DNA of 64,000 nt from Rickettsia typhi (GTDB lineage: Bacteria > Pseudomonadota > Alphaproteobacteria > Rickettsiales > Rickettsiaceae). The DNA lies in the NCBI GenBank assembly GCA_945865485.1, contig CAMBEC010000004.1, forward strand, positions 120,015-184,014, given 5' to 3'. Of the stretch, positions 30,809 to 39,388 are shown piece after piece (within the stretch, counting starts at the first letter, position 1; each line of letters begins with the position of its first letter). Under the pieces are notes generated by a model. The model was given only the letters and a program-made list of their open reading frames with translations. It was not told where the DNA came from and did no database searches. The position numbers were made by a program, and so were the translations under genes.

Positions 30809-31180
30809 CTAAACCCAACCCATATCTTTTTCCATCTCAAGATGTTTCTGCTGCTGGATAACTTGGTTGTTGATCTGCTGTATCTCATGGTGTGGTATAA
30901 ATTCATTTGTTCGAGTTTTGACAGATTCTCCACGAACTTCAGCGGCCATGACATAGTATGATTGTCTATCTTAACAGAGCTACCATTATCAAGTCTAGTA
31001 AGACTTTTTTGAACGTTCTTGATGAATTGATGGAGCAAGTATGGCCATGATGGTCTGGATGTTTCAAAGTACCGTGTAGCTGAGATAGGAACTTTTGTTC
31101 TTTTTTAAGGATGTCAATTACTTGCTCTACGGTTTTGGCGTCCCGCTTCTCCTTTGTGATTGCTCCTAGATTAGAGTTAA
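30809..31180 (-). pseudogene. Frame-broken coding remnant
   Basis: Three protein-like segments follow one another on the minus strand in different frames: KEKRDAKTVEQVIDILKKEQ near 31100-31160, a middle part with LDNGSSVKIDN, and a terminal part EVRGESVKTRTNEFIPHHEI running to QQQKHLEMEKDMGWV and a stop at 30809-30811. The glutamine-rich end resembles the tail of a large mobilisation or conjugation protein, but the family was not recognised. Frameshifts make a working product unlikely. Confidence 0.4.
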
Positions 31181-31181
31181 T

Positions 31182-31409
31182 ATGGTGCCATTCAATACCT
31201 TTATCCAGTTTCTTATGGGTCTAGTCGTCTGCTGCAACTCTTTGAGTGAGCTTATCTCCTCAGGACAATCTGTAACTATCGATGAAATCGGTGAATTCAA
31301 GTCCAAGCCACTATTCCAAAATGGGTTAAATCATCACAATAATATCGCTCTTGCCAAAGCTGCCAAATGTAATATTATTAGCTTTAAAGCTAGCCGAGAA
31401 ATTAACTAA
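31182..31409 (+). pseudogene. Degenerate HU/IHF-like DNA-binding protein, copy 1
   Basis: The frame SELISSGQSVTIDEIGEFK then HHNNIALAKAAKCNIISFKASREI follows the HU pattern: a helix ending in L..G..V, a strand IGxF, and the end strand xxFKAS. The usual N-terminal helices (KSELV...) are replaced by unrelated hydrophobic sequence, and the DNA-binding arm RNPxTG is not recognisable. It is read as a decaying HU paralogue, although a short diverged protein cannot be ruled out. Confidence 0.5.
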
Positions 31410-31492
31410 GGTTAGGACTTAATAATGACACGGCATGATGATGGCATAAATATGGGGCTGACAGGATTAGTACTTTAGGGCTGATTTTAATA

Positions 31493-31642
31493 GTAGGCAC
31501 TTTTAATATCGGTGAATTTAAGTCTGTACCCCTATTCCCCAAATGATTAAATCGCCACAATAATATCGATGCATTAAACCAAATTGCAGTTAAGGGTGGT
31601 AAATGCGGTTTTTTGTCACCGCTCACTTCAATCATTAACTAA
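31493..31642 (+). pseudogene. Degenerate HU/IHF-like fragment, copy 2
   Basis: The DNA repeats copy 1 from ATCGGTGAATT to CACAATAATATCG with changes. The frame reads NIGEFKSVPLFPK, an in-frame TGA at 31544-31546, then LNRHNNIDALNQIAVKGGK. It stops at 31642, just before tspO. The stop codon and missing N-terminus mark it as dead. Confidence 0.55.
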
Positions 31643-31667
31643 TGTAATACATTCAAGTAGACTACAT

Positions 31668-32129
31668 ATGATTAAACGAGCTTTTTCTGCTCCCATAACT
31701 TGGGTTGTAGCTTTCCAGCTGGTATCTATAACCATTGGGTACATTACGAGATTCGGAATGTACCCATGGTATGGTCAATTAATCAAATCTTCCCTTACTC
31801 CACCTGGCTATTATTTCGGAATAATCTGGCCAATCCTATACATTAGCTTAGCTATTTTGGGATGGAAACTAAACAGGGAAAGGGAGAAAACTATACTAAA
31901 GTGGTATTGGACTGGGATGTTTTTAAACTGGTTATGGAGTCCAGTATTTTTTACTTGGCACTTAAGCTGGGTAGCGCTCTTGATATTAATTTTACTTGTA
32001 GCTATTAATGCCTATATTTTAATTAAGCTGAGAATTGGATATACCTACTATGCATATATGATGCTACCTTATTTCTTGTGGCTTTGTTTTGCTTTATATT
32101 TAAATATGATGATAGTACTCTTAAACTAG
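31668..32129 (+). CDS. tspO: TspO/MBR family tryptophan-rich sensory protein
   Basis: TspO is a five-helix outer- or inner-membrane protein that binds porphyrins and has been tied to stress signalling. The 153-residue protein has five hydrophobic segments and the family blocks SLTPPGYYFGIIWPILYISLA and NWLWSPVFF. The frame is open upstream to 31584, but the ATG at 31668 gives a normal TspO start. It lies between two HU-like remnants, a zone of gene decay, yet its own frame is intact. Confidence 0.87.
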   Translation: MIKRAFSAPITWVVAFQLVSITIGYITRFGMYPWYGQLIKSSLTPPGYYFGIIWPILYISLAILGWKLNREREKTILKWYWTGMFLNWLWSPVFFTWHLSWVALLILILLVAINAYILIKLRIGYTYYAYMMLPYFLWLCFALYLNMMIVLLN

Positions 32130-32331
32130 ATAAAGAAAATGCAATTAGTGACCATCGTAACTACGAGAAATTATAGAATAATATGAAAGGCAAATATATA
32201 GCATTATATCAAACAGCGCTACATGATGACATTGGACAAAGGCAAATAAATGACGTCTTTGCCTATCAAAGAGGTGTTACTATTTTTCTCATTCAAAAGC
32301 CTGATGTACAATCAATATACAAGAGTATTAT

Positions 32332-32673
32332 ATGACAAATGAAATTCAAACATGCACCAAATGCGGTATGACAAATATTTATTCCGACGGATATTTGCTC
32401 ATCTGTGCTGATTGTAGCGATGAACAACCTCTTCTCAAAATAGAAGAGCTAGAAAATAATGAAGCAATTATCAAAGACGCTAACGGCAATGTCCTTACGA
32501 GTGGGGATGATGTCGTTTTGATTAAAGATCTCAAAGTTAAGGGCTCTTCCATAAATCTTAAAGGCGGTACAAAAATAAAAAATATACGATTAGTTGACGG
32601 CGATCATGAGGTAGAATGCAAAACAAATGTTGGTCAGTTTATGTTAAAAGCATGTTTTTTGAAGAAAGTATAA
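32332..32673 (+). CDS. yjdM: YjdM/PhnA-like zinc-ribbon protein
   Basis: This 113-residue protein has a four-cysteine zinc ribbon (CTKCGM at about 8-13 and CADC at about 26-29). The YjdM C-terminal domain follows, with IIKDANGNVLTSGDDVVLIKDLKVKGSS split as usual, GGTKIKNIRLVDGDHEVECK and a terminal hydrophobic strand. The family was named for an association with phosphonate genes, but its biochemical role remains unclear. No phosphonate genes are nearby. Confidence 0.88.
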   Translation: MTNEIQTCTKCGMTNIYSDGYLLICADCSDEQPLLKIEELENNEAIIKDANGNVLTSGDDVVLIKDLKVKGSSINLKGGTKIKNIRLVDGDHEVECKTNVGQFMLKACFLKKV

Positions 32674-32705
32674 TTAGGTGGCTAGTGAATATGACAATAC
32701 CAAAT

Positions 32706-32829
32706 TGGGCATTGACCATTTCGTAGATTGTATTTAAGTAACCTTAAAAATATGGTCATTGCTAAAGCTGAAAAACATAATATTGTTATCTTTGAGCCAA
32801 ATAAAAAACTGATTGTAAATATTTTATGA
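32706..32829 (+). pseudogene. Degenerate HU/IHF-like fragment, copy 3
   Basis: The segment LTIS-stop-IVFK matches the VTIxxIGxFK part of HU. After a frame change and a loss of the arm region, IAKAEKHNIVIFEPNKKL matches the HU C-terminus better than copies 1 and 2 do. It ends on the first bases of the next gene. Two stops and a frameshift show it is not functional. Confidence 0.55.
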
Positions 32830-33530
32830 CGAATAAATTACTTCACAACAACCTATCAGAGACAATGTCAGACAACAACATACCTATATTATACAGTTTT
32901 GTTAGATGCCCCTATGCTATGAGGGCAAGAATGGCCTTATTTGAGTCCAGAATTAACTGTATTTTGCGAGAGGTTGATCTTAGAAATAAACCATCATCTA
33001 TGCTAAAAATTTCTCCTAAAGGAACTGTGCCTGTGTTGGTTCTTCATGCTGGTCAAGTCATTGAAGAGAGCCTTGACATTGTGGATTACGCTTTAAAACA
33101 AAATGACCTACTCACTGTTCAAAAATATACCAAAGAAGAACAAGGCAGGATAAAAGCGTTAATTGCTAATAATGATATTGAATTTACAAAATTGCTCAGA
33201 ATTTATAAATATCCCGAAAGATACCCTGATCATTCTCAACAAGTCTGTAAAAACGAGATACAGGAAAAATTTTTAGACAAATATGAAAAAATGCTAGAGG
33301 ACAATAAATTCTTATTTAGTCTCAAATCTATTGCGGATATTGCGATTTTACCTTTCATTAGGCAATTTGCTATCGTTGATCAAGAATGGTTTTATAATAG
33401 TAATTATAAAAATATTATTTCTTGGCTTAAAATGATGACAGATAATACTGATTTTCAAGATATCATCATGGCCAAGCATGAGCCTTGGCAAGAATCTGAT
33501 AAGTTAGTATACTTATTTAGTCCTAATTAA
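32826..33530 (+). CDS. Glutathione S-transferase-like protein
   Basis: The N-terminal thioredoxin-fold domain starts at about residue 19 with ILYSFVRCPYAMRARMALFE, then VDLRNKPSSMLKISPKGTVPVL and VIEESLDIVDYAL, the glutathione-binding motif pattern (cis-Pro, E-S). The C-terminal domain is helical. The CPY motif suggests a cysteine-type GST or thiol oxidoreductase instead of a classic tyrosine GST. Total length is 234 residues; an internal ATG at 32865 (MSDNN) would give a more usual N-terminus, so the first 13 residues are uncertain. Confidence 0.82.
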   Translation: MTNKLLHNNLSETMSDNNIPILYSFVRCPYAMRARMALFESRINCILREVDLRNKPSSMLKISPKGTVPVLVLHAGQVIEESLDIVDYALKQNDLLTVQKYTKEEQGRIKALIANNDIEFTKLLRIYKYPERYPDHSQQVCKNEIQEKFLDKYEKMLEDNKFLFSLKSIADIAILPFIRQFAIVDQEWFYNSNYKNIISWLKMMTDNTDFQDIIMAKHEPWQESDKLVYLFSPN

Positions 33531-33823
33531 GTAAGACATATTTTTTTCTAAAGCAGAAAACCAATGCTGATATATGATTATGTCTAATGCTTTGCCACTA
33601 AGTAAATTAAATTTGGCCGGTAATTCCTATGGAACCTTTCTCTTTTTCTTCCTTTTTTCTGGCGAATGATCAAAGATAGTCTGAATAGCTATGTTTGTAC
33701 CATTCCCTATTATAGCTATCAATAACCTAAGGTAAAGCAACGCTGGGCAAAGATACGCAAGTAATTGTTAGTTGGAGAAAAGCAGTATATGATTGAAAAA
33801 TGTTAATAACTATTGAGGTAAGT
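33531..33823. other. Spacer without recognised features
   Basis: No gene, tRNA, strong hairpin or repeat was recognised here. A pyrimidine-rich run occurs near 33636-33660. Confidence 0.5.
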
Positions 33824-34318
33824 ATGAATACAACAATTAATTGGGTAAAGAACATTGTTAGCTTAGTTGTAGTAAGGATTATTATTGCTTTAAAAACTTT
33901 TATTTTAGGAATTTTAACAATTCTTTTGGTTACACAGGTTGCAGAAGCATCTGAAAATGATATTAAAACAAAAGAATTAATTAAAATGGTATTAGAGGAA
34001 ATGAGGCAAGCAAGCCCTAATACTGATATCACCGATGAAATGCTTCAAAATGAATTACATAAAAGAAATAATGAAGAAAAGTTAATAATAGAAAAAGAAC
34101 ATCGTGAGCAATCAGCCCTGCAACACAAACTAAGAGCTGATGAGAAAATTATCATGGAAAAGGCCATAAACAGCAATAATACAGCTTATATGGAAGAAGT
34201 ACTAATGAAGAAATATAATGTCTCACAAAAGGAAGCAATTGAGATGATAAGGAATGGAGATGAAAGAGCGTATTTAGTATTAAGAGAAGTTATTGTTAAC
34301 TCTAAATCTGCTGATTAG
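33824..34318 (+). CDS. Secreted or membrane-anchored coiled-coil protein, unknown
   Basis: The frame is open from 33800, but GAGG at 33815 precedes the ATG at 33824 at good spacing, so that start is chosen (164 residues). The N-terminus has a long hydrophobic segment (about residues 10-37) ending VAEAS, a possible signal peptide. The mature part is charged and helical with glutamate/lysine/glutamine-rich coiled-coil character, then a short end domain (YMEEVLMKKYNVSQKEAIEM). The family is not recognised. A periplasmic or surface protein is the likeliest reading. Confidence 0.65.
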   Translation: MNTTINWVKNIVSLVVVRIIIALKTFILGILTILLVTQVAEASENDIKTKELIKMVLEEMRQASPNTDITDEMLQNELHKRNNEEKLIIEKEHREQSALQHKLRADEKIIMEKAINSNNTAYMEEVLMKKYNVSQKEAIEMIRNGDERAYLVLREVIVNSKSAD

Positions 34319-34615
34319 GGAAAAGCCTTTTAATAATGAACATATAAAAATTAAAATTCAAAATAAAAACATACCAGCAGATGCTTTAAAATTTTCTAAA
34401 AACATTTGCATAATTTTAGCAATGCTAAAAGAGCATTGCTTGGAGCTACTGACTCTAGTGGTTCACACCAAGATAATACTGATGCATAATTTATACTTGG
34501 TTAAGATGGTGATTTAGGATTTAATTAGCTAATCCAATGTCTTTTACTAGTCTCTAAGCACCACGTATTGCTAAAAAATTTCTTATTAAAGTAATCTTAA
34601 GCTAAGAATTATATT
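34319..34615. other. Spacer without recognised features
   Basis: AT-rich sequence between the secreted protein gene and the convergent sixA. A short inverted pair (AGCAATGC / GCATTGCT near 34418-34440) is the only structure noticed. The short frames here have no ribosome-binding site or protein-like composition. Confidence 0.5.
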
Positions 34616-35119
34616 CTAACTTGAGGTTGATGGTGTGAATATTTCGGCAATCTTTCCTTTATGATTTTTAAGTTCTTTCCAGCTATTTATTGATGGAAAA
34701 TCAATTACTATAATTCTCGCAGGTGGCATGGAGGAATTACTTAAGAATTCAAATTCCTCAAGATCGCTGCCAGAAATCTCAAGCGCTAATGTGTATATTA
34801 AAGGATTATGACCTATTACTAAGATGTGTTTATTTGTGTCTTCTTGATTAGAGAGGAGCTCAATAATATTTTCCCTAGTTCCATTGTAAAGTTCTTTTAC
34901 TACTTCGTTCTCTGATATGGGAATTTGTTCTTCAATAATATTTGCTGTTTGTAGGGTTCTTTTTACATAAGAAACAATCATTTTATCAATCCGATACGAA
35001 TCTAAGAAATTAGCTGCTTCCATAGCTTCTGCTTGCCCTTGATCCGTCAGTATACGTTCGAAGTCTTGCTTTTCTGGTGATTGCTCGGTATGTGCATGGC
35101 GCATTAATAGTAACTTCAT
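34616..35119 (-). CDS. sixA: Phosphohistidine phosphatase SixA-like
   Basis: The 167-residue histidine phosphatase has the catalytic RHA box at the N-terminus (LLLMRHAHTEQSPE; histidine nucleophile H9) and the second catalytic histidine in LVIGHNP. SixA removes phosphate from phosphohistidine in histidine-kinase HPt domains or the nitrogen phosphotransfer system. It lies three bases after coq7 and probably shares its transcript with coq7 and dsbB. Confidence 0.88.
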   Translation of the reverse strand: MKLLLMRHAHTEQSPEKQDFERILTDQGQAEAMEAANFLDSYRIDKMIVSYVKRTLQTANIIEEQIPISENEVVKELYNGTRENIIELLSNQEDTNKHILVIGHNPLIYTLALEISGSDLEEFEFLSNSSMPPARIIVIDFPSINSWKELKNHKGKIAEIFTPSTSS

Positions 35120-35122
35120 AAT

Positions 35123-35659
35123 CTATAGTCTCTTGGATAAATAAATTGCCATATTGCACATTGTTTTTACCATTTTTGATAGAGCACTATATAGCCCTGC
35201 ATTTTTACTATCATTCTTGATCGCAATTTCGATATGCTCAGCTTCTTCTTGCTTAAATTGCTTAATCTTAATAAGTAACTGACTCTGATTACCAGAATTT
35301 TCTAAATATTCAATTTGTTCTTGATAATGGTTCACTATTACTTCTTCAACAGATTCCGTAACAAGCATAGATGTTTTTGTTCCAGCTATGGCACTTAAGG
35401 CACCAAGTACATAACCTAGAACACTCCATAATGGTAGCAGAAAAGTGGGTTTTGATTGGCCATTTTTAATTTCATTTTCAAAATAATTTAAATGCTCTAG
35501 TTCTTGCTCAAGCATATGTTGTATTGTACTAATATCATTATGATTCTTAGTAAACGCAAGTTGACCTTGATAAATCCGCTGGGCACCAAATTCTCCTGCA
35601 TGGTTTACCATTAGGATTTCTTTGATTTTATTATCGTCATTAAAATATGGTTTAGGCAT
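35123..35659 (-). CDS. coq7: 3-demethoxyubiquinol 3-hydroxylase Coq7
   Basis: Coq7 is the di-iron enzyme for the C6 hydroxylation late in ubiquinone synthesis. Iron ligands are visible as E23 in NHAGEFGA, the E-x-x-H pair in EQELEHL, the SVEEVIVNHYQEQ pair, and the final EEAEHIE. The protein is 178 residues, the short bacterial form. The order dsbB-coq7-sixA is on one strand with short gaps. Ubiquinol made here would feed the cytochrome bd oxidase encoded at 39.4-41.8 kb. Confidence 0.94.
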   Translation of the reverse strand: MPKPYFNDDNKIKEILMVNHAGEFGAQRIYQGQLAFTKNHNDISTIQHMLEQELEHLNYFENEIKNGQSKPTFLLPLWSVLGYVLGALSAIAGTKTSMLVTESVEEVIVNHYQEQIEYLENSGNQSQLLIKIKQFKQEEAEHIEIAIKNDSKNAGLYSALSKMVKTMCNMAIYLSKRL

Positions 35660-35674
35660 TTATATTTAGTATAA

Positions 35675-36151
35675 CTAATAGCTTTTTGATTTATTTTTAA
35701 ACATAAACAACATTGTAAGTAAAAATATATTCAAAAGCAAATTCCATTCGGTCATGGACAAGCCAAAAATTACTAAAGCTGGTTTGTTACATAGGGCAAT
35801 TTCTTTGTGATAGAGCATTTTTTTAAAGTCTGCTACGGAAATATTATCACTAACAGAGACCAAAGGTTTACAAAAACTGGATAGTTCAAATACTCCTCTT
35901 TCAATACCAGTATGATAGAACGCAATTATTATGGCAATAATTGCTACAGTAATATAGTACTTACGATAGCTATATTGGCTTGATATGCTAATTATCCCAA
36001 GCATAATAAAAATTAAATAAGGGAATCTTTGGTAAACACATAACGGGCATGGGGCGAGTAAAAAGATATACTCGGCCAGGTAAGCTGCAAGAAGGCTTAT
36101 AACCGAGATAGCTATCATGATGACGTGAGTGTTCTTAAGATTTATTGACAT
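35675..36151 (-). CDS. dsbB: Disulfide bond formation protein B
   Basis: DsbB reoxidises DsbA and passes electrons to quinone. The 158-residue membrane protein has four hydrophobic segments. The first periplasmic cysteine pair is in APCPLCVYQRFPY (CxxC), and the second pair is SSFCKPL with C in EIALCNKP. The arginine after CVYQ, which contacts quinone, is present. It is the first gene of the dsbB-coq7-sixA set and is divergent from lysS. Confidence 0.9.
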   Translation of the reverse strand: MSINLKNTHVIMIAISVISLLAAYLAEYIFLLAPCPLCVYQRFPYLIFIMLGIISISSQYSYRKYYITVAIIAIIIAFYHTGIERGVFELSSFCKPLVSVSDNISVADFKKMLYHKEIALCNKPALVIFGLSMTEWNLLLNIFLLTMLFMFKNKSKSY

Positions 36152-36218
36152 GAATCGATTATAATAATATTGTAACTACGAATAAAATATATCTACATCC
36201 TAAACCCACAATATAACT

Positions 36219-37787
36219 ATGACAATAAATTTCGACAATTTATTAAATTCTAATGCTTGGCCTTTTATAGAGGCAAAAAGAATTTATGACCATATAGGAG
36301 GGAAAACTCCGGCAAAAGGTTATGTGCTTTTCGAAACTGGTTATGGCCCATCAGGACTTCCTCATATTGGAACATTTGCTGAAGTAAGTAGAACTACGAT
36401 GGTTAGAGAGGCCTTTAAGCAAATATGCGATATCCCCACTAAGCTTATATGTTTTTCTGATGATATGGATGGACTTCGCAAAGTACCTGGAAATATCCCA
36501 AATAGAGAAATGGTAGCACAATATTTAGGTAAACCATTAACTGGAATTCCAGACCCATTCGGTGAGAAAGAAAGCTTTGGGCATTACATGAACGCAAAGC
36601 TTCGATCGTTTTTAGATCGCTTTGGATTTGATTATATTTTTTATAGTGCAACCGATTGTTATAAGGCTGGAACGTTTGATCATATGATGCTCAAAACTAT
36701 AGATAAGTATGACGAGATCATGAGATTAATGTTGCCGACTTTCAGAGAGGAGAGACAAAAAACCTACTCCCCATTTATGCCAGTTTGTCCAAAGACTGGA
36801 GCAATATTGCAAGTTCCGATCGAGAAAGTAGACAGGGAAAGACAGAGTGTTTCCTATAGAGATGAATCGGGCGAACTTGTTGAAGTGCTAGTTACCGGGG
36901 GGAATTGCAAATTACAATGGAAACCAGATTTTGGTATGCGTTGGGCGGCACTTGATGTGGATTATGAAATGTATGGCAAAGATCATATGCCAAATGCCAA
37001 GTTGTATAGTGAAATTTGTCGTATTTTGGATGGTAAGGTGCCTATTCAGTTTTTTTATGAGCTATTTCTTGATGCCGATGGGAGTAAGATTTCCAAATCA
37101 AAAGGTAACAGCATAAGTGTAGACGAGTGGATGCACTATGCTCCTCTTGAAAGCATAAGTTTATTTATGTATCAATCGCCATCCAGAGCTAAACGTTTGT
37201 ATTTTGATGTGATACCAAAATGTGTGGATGAGTATCTAACGTTTAATAAAAAGTACCACGAAGAAGAGGATATAAAACAAAAGCTAGCTAATCCTGTGTT
37301 TCATATTCATCAAGGTAATGTACCAAATATTGAAACATATGGCATAAGCTTCAGTTTGTTGCTTAATTTAGCCTCAGTTTGCAATCCAGATGATAAAAAT
37401 GTGTTGTGGGGGTTTATCTCTAAATATGCGCCTAAAGCTACTCCAGAAAATGCGCCGTATCTGGACCATATGACAGGTTTTGCAGTTACTTATTACAACG
37501 ACTTTGTCAAAAGTACAAAAGAATATCATAAGCCGACTAGTGAACAAAAACTATTACTGGAGCAGATCATCGTGATGTTATCAGGTTTAAATGGATCAGA
37601 ATCAGGAGAGGAAATCCAAAACAAAATCTATGCTATTGGCACAGAGGCTGAATATGAGAATTTGCGTGATTTTTTCAAAGAGCTTTATCAGATTTTGCTT
37701 GGTCAAACTCAAGGTCCAAGACTTGGTTCATTTTTCAAGCTTTATGGCATCAAAGAGACTATTAAACTGATTGAAAGTAAGCTTTAA
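36219..37787 (+). CDS. lysS: Lysyl-tRNA synthetase, class I
   Basis: This is the class I enzyme, found in archaea, Rickettsiales and some other bacteria, not the common class II LysRS. The HIGH-like motif is GLPHIGT at about residues 46-52 and the KMSKS-like loop is KISKSKGN at about 290-297. Length is 522 residues. It stands alone and is followed 20 bases downstream by a palindromic repeat. Confidence 0.96.
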   Translation: MTINFDNLLNSNAWPFIEAKRIYDHIGGKTPAKGYVLFETGYGPSGLPHIGTFAEVSRTTMVREAFKQICDIPTKLICFSDDMDGLRKVPGNIPNREMVAQYLGKPLTGIPDPFGEKESFGHYMNAKLRSFLDRFGFDYIFYSATDCYKAGTFDHMMLKTIDKYDEIMRLMLPTFREERQKTYSPFMPVCPKTGAILQVPIEKVDRERQSVSYRDESGELVEVLVTGGNCKLQWKPDFGMRWAALDVDYEMYGKDHMPNAKLYSEICRILDGKVPIQFFYELFLDADGSKISKSKGNSISVDEWMHYAPLESISLFMYQSPSRAKRLYFDVIPKCVDEYLTFNKKYHEEEDIKQKLANPVFHIHQGNVPNIETYGISFSLLLNLASVCNPDDKNVLWGFISKYAPKATPENAPYLDHMTGFAVTYYNDFVKSTKEYHKPTSEQKLLLEQIIVMLSGLNGSESGEEIQNKIYAIGTEAEYENLRDFFKELYQILLGQTQGPRLGSFFKLYGIKETIKLIESKL

Positions 37788-37807
37788 TTTATTAAAACAA
37801 AAAAGCT

Positions 37808-37848
37808 ATCCTGAATCTCGTGTTATCATGATGAACTTGATTCAGGAC
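37808..37848. repeat. Dispersed palindromic repeat (family member 2)
   Basis: TCCTGAATC (37809-37817) and GATTCAGGA (37839-37847) form a perfect nine-base-pair stem around a 21-base loop, followed by CTCAGGCAGCAGAAA, as in other copies. It may also serve as a terminator for lysS, though no U-run follows. Confidence 0.7.
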
Positions 37849-37919
37849 CTCAGGCAGCAGAAAAAGATTCTAAATCAAGATCATAACCTTTCTTCTAAAA
37901 TTATTAATATCGTGATAAA

Positions 37920-38312
37920 ATGAGAAAGTATACATTTAACAAGTTGATTAGGAGCAAGCTACCAGATCGTATGGCAAAGGAAGGTGTAGTTGTGAATTCC
38001 CAAAAGCTTGAGATAGAAGAATATGTAGTGCAGCTAAAACAAAAAATTATTGAGGAAGCGAATGAGGTTTCTGAAGCGAAATCACGAGAAGAGTTGATCA
38101 CAGAACTCGCTGATGTTTTGGAAGTAATTTATGCAATTGCAGAATCAACGGAGATTTCACAGGTTGAGATTGAACAAGCAAGAATAGAGAAAAGAGAAAT
38201 AAACGGATATTTTAAGCCAGAGAATTACGTGCACTATATACAAGTAGCTCATGACAATCATAAGGTGATAGAATACTTAGAGAATAAGAATAGGCCATAC
38301 AAATTTGCTTAA
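37920..38312 (+). CDS. MazG-like nucleotide pyrophosphohydrolase (phosphoribosyl-ATP pyrophosphohydrolase superfamily)
   Basis: The 130-residue protein has the all-alpha NTP pyrophosphohydrolase signature: KIIEEANEVSEAKSREELITELADVLEV, with the E-x-x-E ... E-x-x-D metal ligands at about residues 43-72. The N-terminal FNKLIRSKLPDRMAKEGV is typical of a short stand-alone family that may clean non-canonical nucleotides. No histidine synthesis genes accompany it, so a role in histidine biosynthesis is unlikely. Confidence 0.82.
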   Translation: MRKYTFNKLIRSKLPDRMAKEGVVVNSQKLEIEEYVVQLKQKIIEEANEVSEAKSREELITELADVLEVIYAIAESTEISQVEIEQARIEKREINGYFKPENYVHYIQVAHDNHKVIEYLENKNRPYKFA

Positions 38313-38656
38313 CTTCAATGCGATTTTTATACATACTCATTCCTGAAAAAGATAGTCATCCTGAACTTGATTCAGGATCTCAGATGCTAGAAAGATAGGT
38401 CATGAACAAGTTCACAGAAATAATAATGTGTGAATGACTTCAGTACGCAATACAATAATGGCTCTCCATTTCTTATACTAATATTAGTAAATCACATTGA
38501 ATTATAGGTGCTGCCAATTTAGCAAATCTCGCTATGCTCACGTAGCTGCAAATCCAATGTGATTTATTATAGTCTGCGGCCCCCTCTAGATACAAACAAA
38601 TTTGATTAGTCTTGCTTGTGCGTTGGGTATAAATTATTAATATTTTCTATAGAGCT
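38313..38656. other. Spacer with a palindromic repeat
   Basis: Apart from the repeat at 38346-38402, no gene or RNA was recognised in this stretch. Confidence 0.5.
38346..38402. repeat. Dispersed palindromic repeat (family member 3)
   Basis: ATCCTGAA-cttga-TTCAGGAT (38358-38378) is a perfect eight-base-pair stem with the loop CTTGA that recurs in other copies. It is followed by CTCAGATGCTAGAAAGATAG. Confidence 0.8.
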
Positions 38657-38923
38657 TTAAAAGTCGAAAGTAACATGATCAACTCCTGAAAGGTTAATTT
38701 GCTCATTTATATTATCTGTATATGCTTTTACAGTTAAGTCACTAGGTAAATCTAATTGCTGACCAGGAGTAATTAAAACATAACCACTATTAAGGTCATA
38801 TTTTTTAATTATATCTTTATTTGCTTTTACAAGACCTTTCCAGTAATCCACCTTGCCATAGTGTTGTTTTGCTATATGAGATAGAGTTTCATTTTGTTGT
38901 ACGGTATGTTTACCTTTAGACAT
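38657..38923 (-). CDS. Small LysM-domain protein
   Basis: The 88-residue protein is essentially one LysM domain: HTVQQNETLSHIAKQHYGK near residues 6-24, then VKANKDIIKKYDLNSGYVLITPGQQLDLP in two parts. LysM binds N-acetylglucosamine in peptidoglycan or chitin. No signal peptide is seen, so it resembles the cytoplasmic XkdP/YgaU type instead of a secreted hydrolase. GAGG precedes the ATG. Confidence 0.85.
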   Translation of the reverse strand: MSKGKHTVQQNETLSHIAKQHYGKVDYWKGLVKANKDIIKKYDLNSGYVLITPGQQLDLPSDLTVKAYTDNINEQINLSGVDHVTFDF

Positions 38924-39229
38924 GATTTACCTCTTTTAAAAATTTGATTCAGCGTACAAAAATTCTCATAAAATTAATAATCAAAATCTTATGACTATTC
39001 CTAATTTACCACCTTAAGTTATATTTATCAATATAAAAACATACCCTAAGTAAGAATATACTTTATATTGTGTTGCGAATTAAAAAAATTATTGGTGGAT
39101 GATAATAAAAATAAAAGCTATATAATTTAGCCTGAAATTAGTATGGTTAATTTGAGAGCTACATTGTGTAGCTTAGGGTAACTACATGATAGCCTTGCTA
39201 AATTGACATCACATCTTCAACCTAAATTA
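38924..39229. other. Spacer downstream of the cyd genes
   Basis: It contains the perfect hairpin AGCTACA-ttg-TGTAGCT (39157-39173), lying downstream of the cyd operon on the minus strand. It has no U-run, so termination there is only possible. Nothing else was recognised. Confidence 0.4.
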
Positions 39230-39388
39230 CTAATATTGAGAAAATTTAATTAACAATTTTATTGGATAGCTCAGCAATAGTACGCAGCACAAACCACTAA
39301 ACCAGAGGGTAATAAACCACAACCACTGCTTTAGTTTAGGTGAATCATTGAGGTATTTTATTATTGACTGTTTAATACATATGATCAT
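39230..39388 (-). CDS. Short single-helix protein after cydB (DUF2474/CydX-like)
   Basis: The 52-residue frame beginning at 39388 overlaps the end of cydB by 17 bases. It has one transmembrane helix (QWLWFITLWFSGLCCVLLLSY) flanked by basic residues, the layout of the small third subunits (CydX, CydH, DUF2474) found next to cytochrome bd genes. DUF2474 proteins share a W-rich helix followed by LLIK-like ends. It probably stabilises the oxidase. An earlier in-frame ATG lies within cydB and is less likely. Confidence 0.6.
   Translation of the reverse strand: MIICIKQSIIKYLNDSPKLKQWLWFITLWFSGLCCVLLLSYPIKLLIKFSQY

Noticed and set aside
34293..34517. 74-codon frame after the secreted coiled-coil gene
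   Set aside because: It overlaps the upstream gene, has no ribosome-binding site and an unlikely composition.
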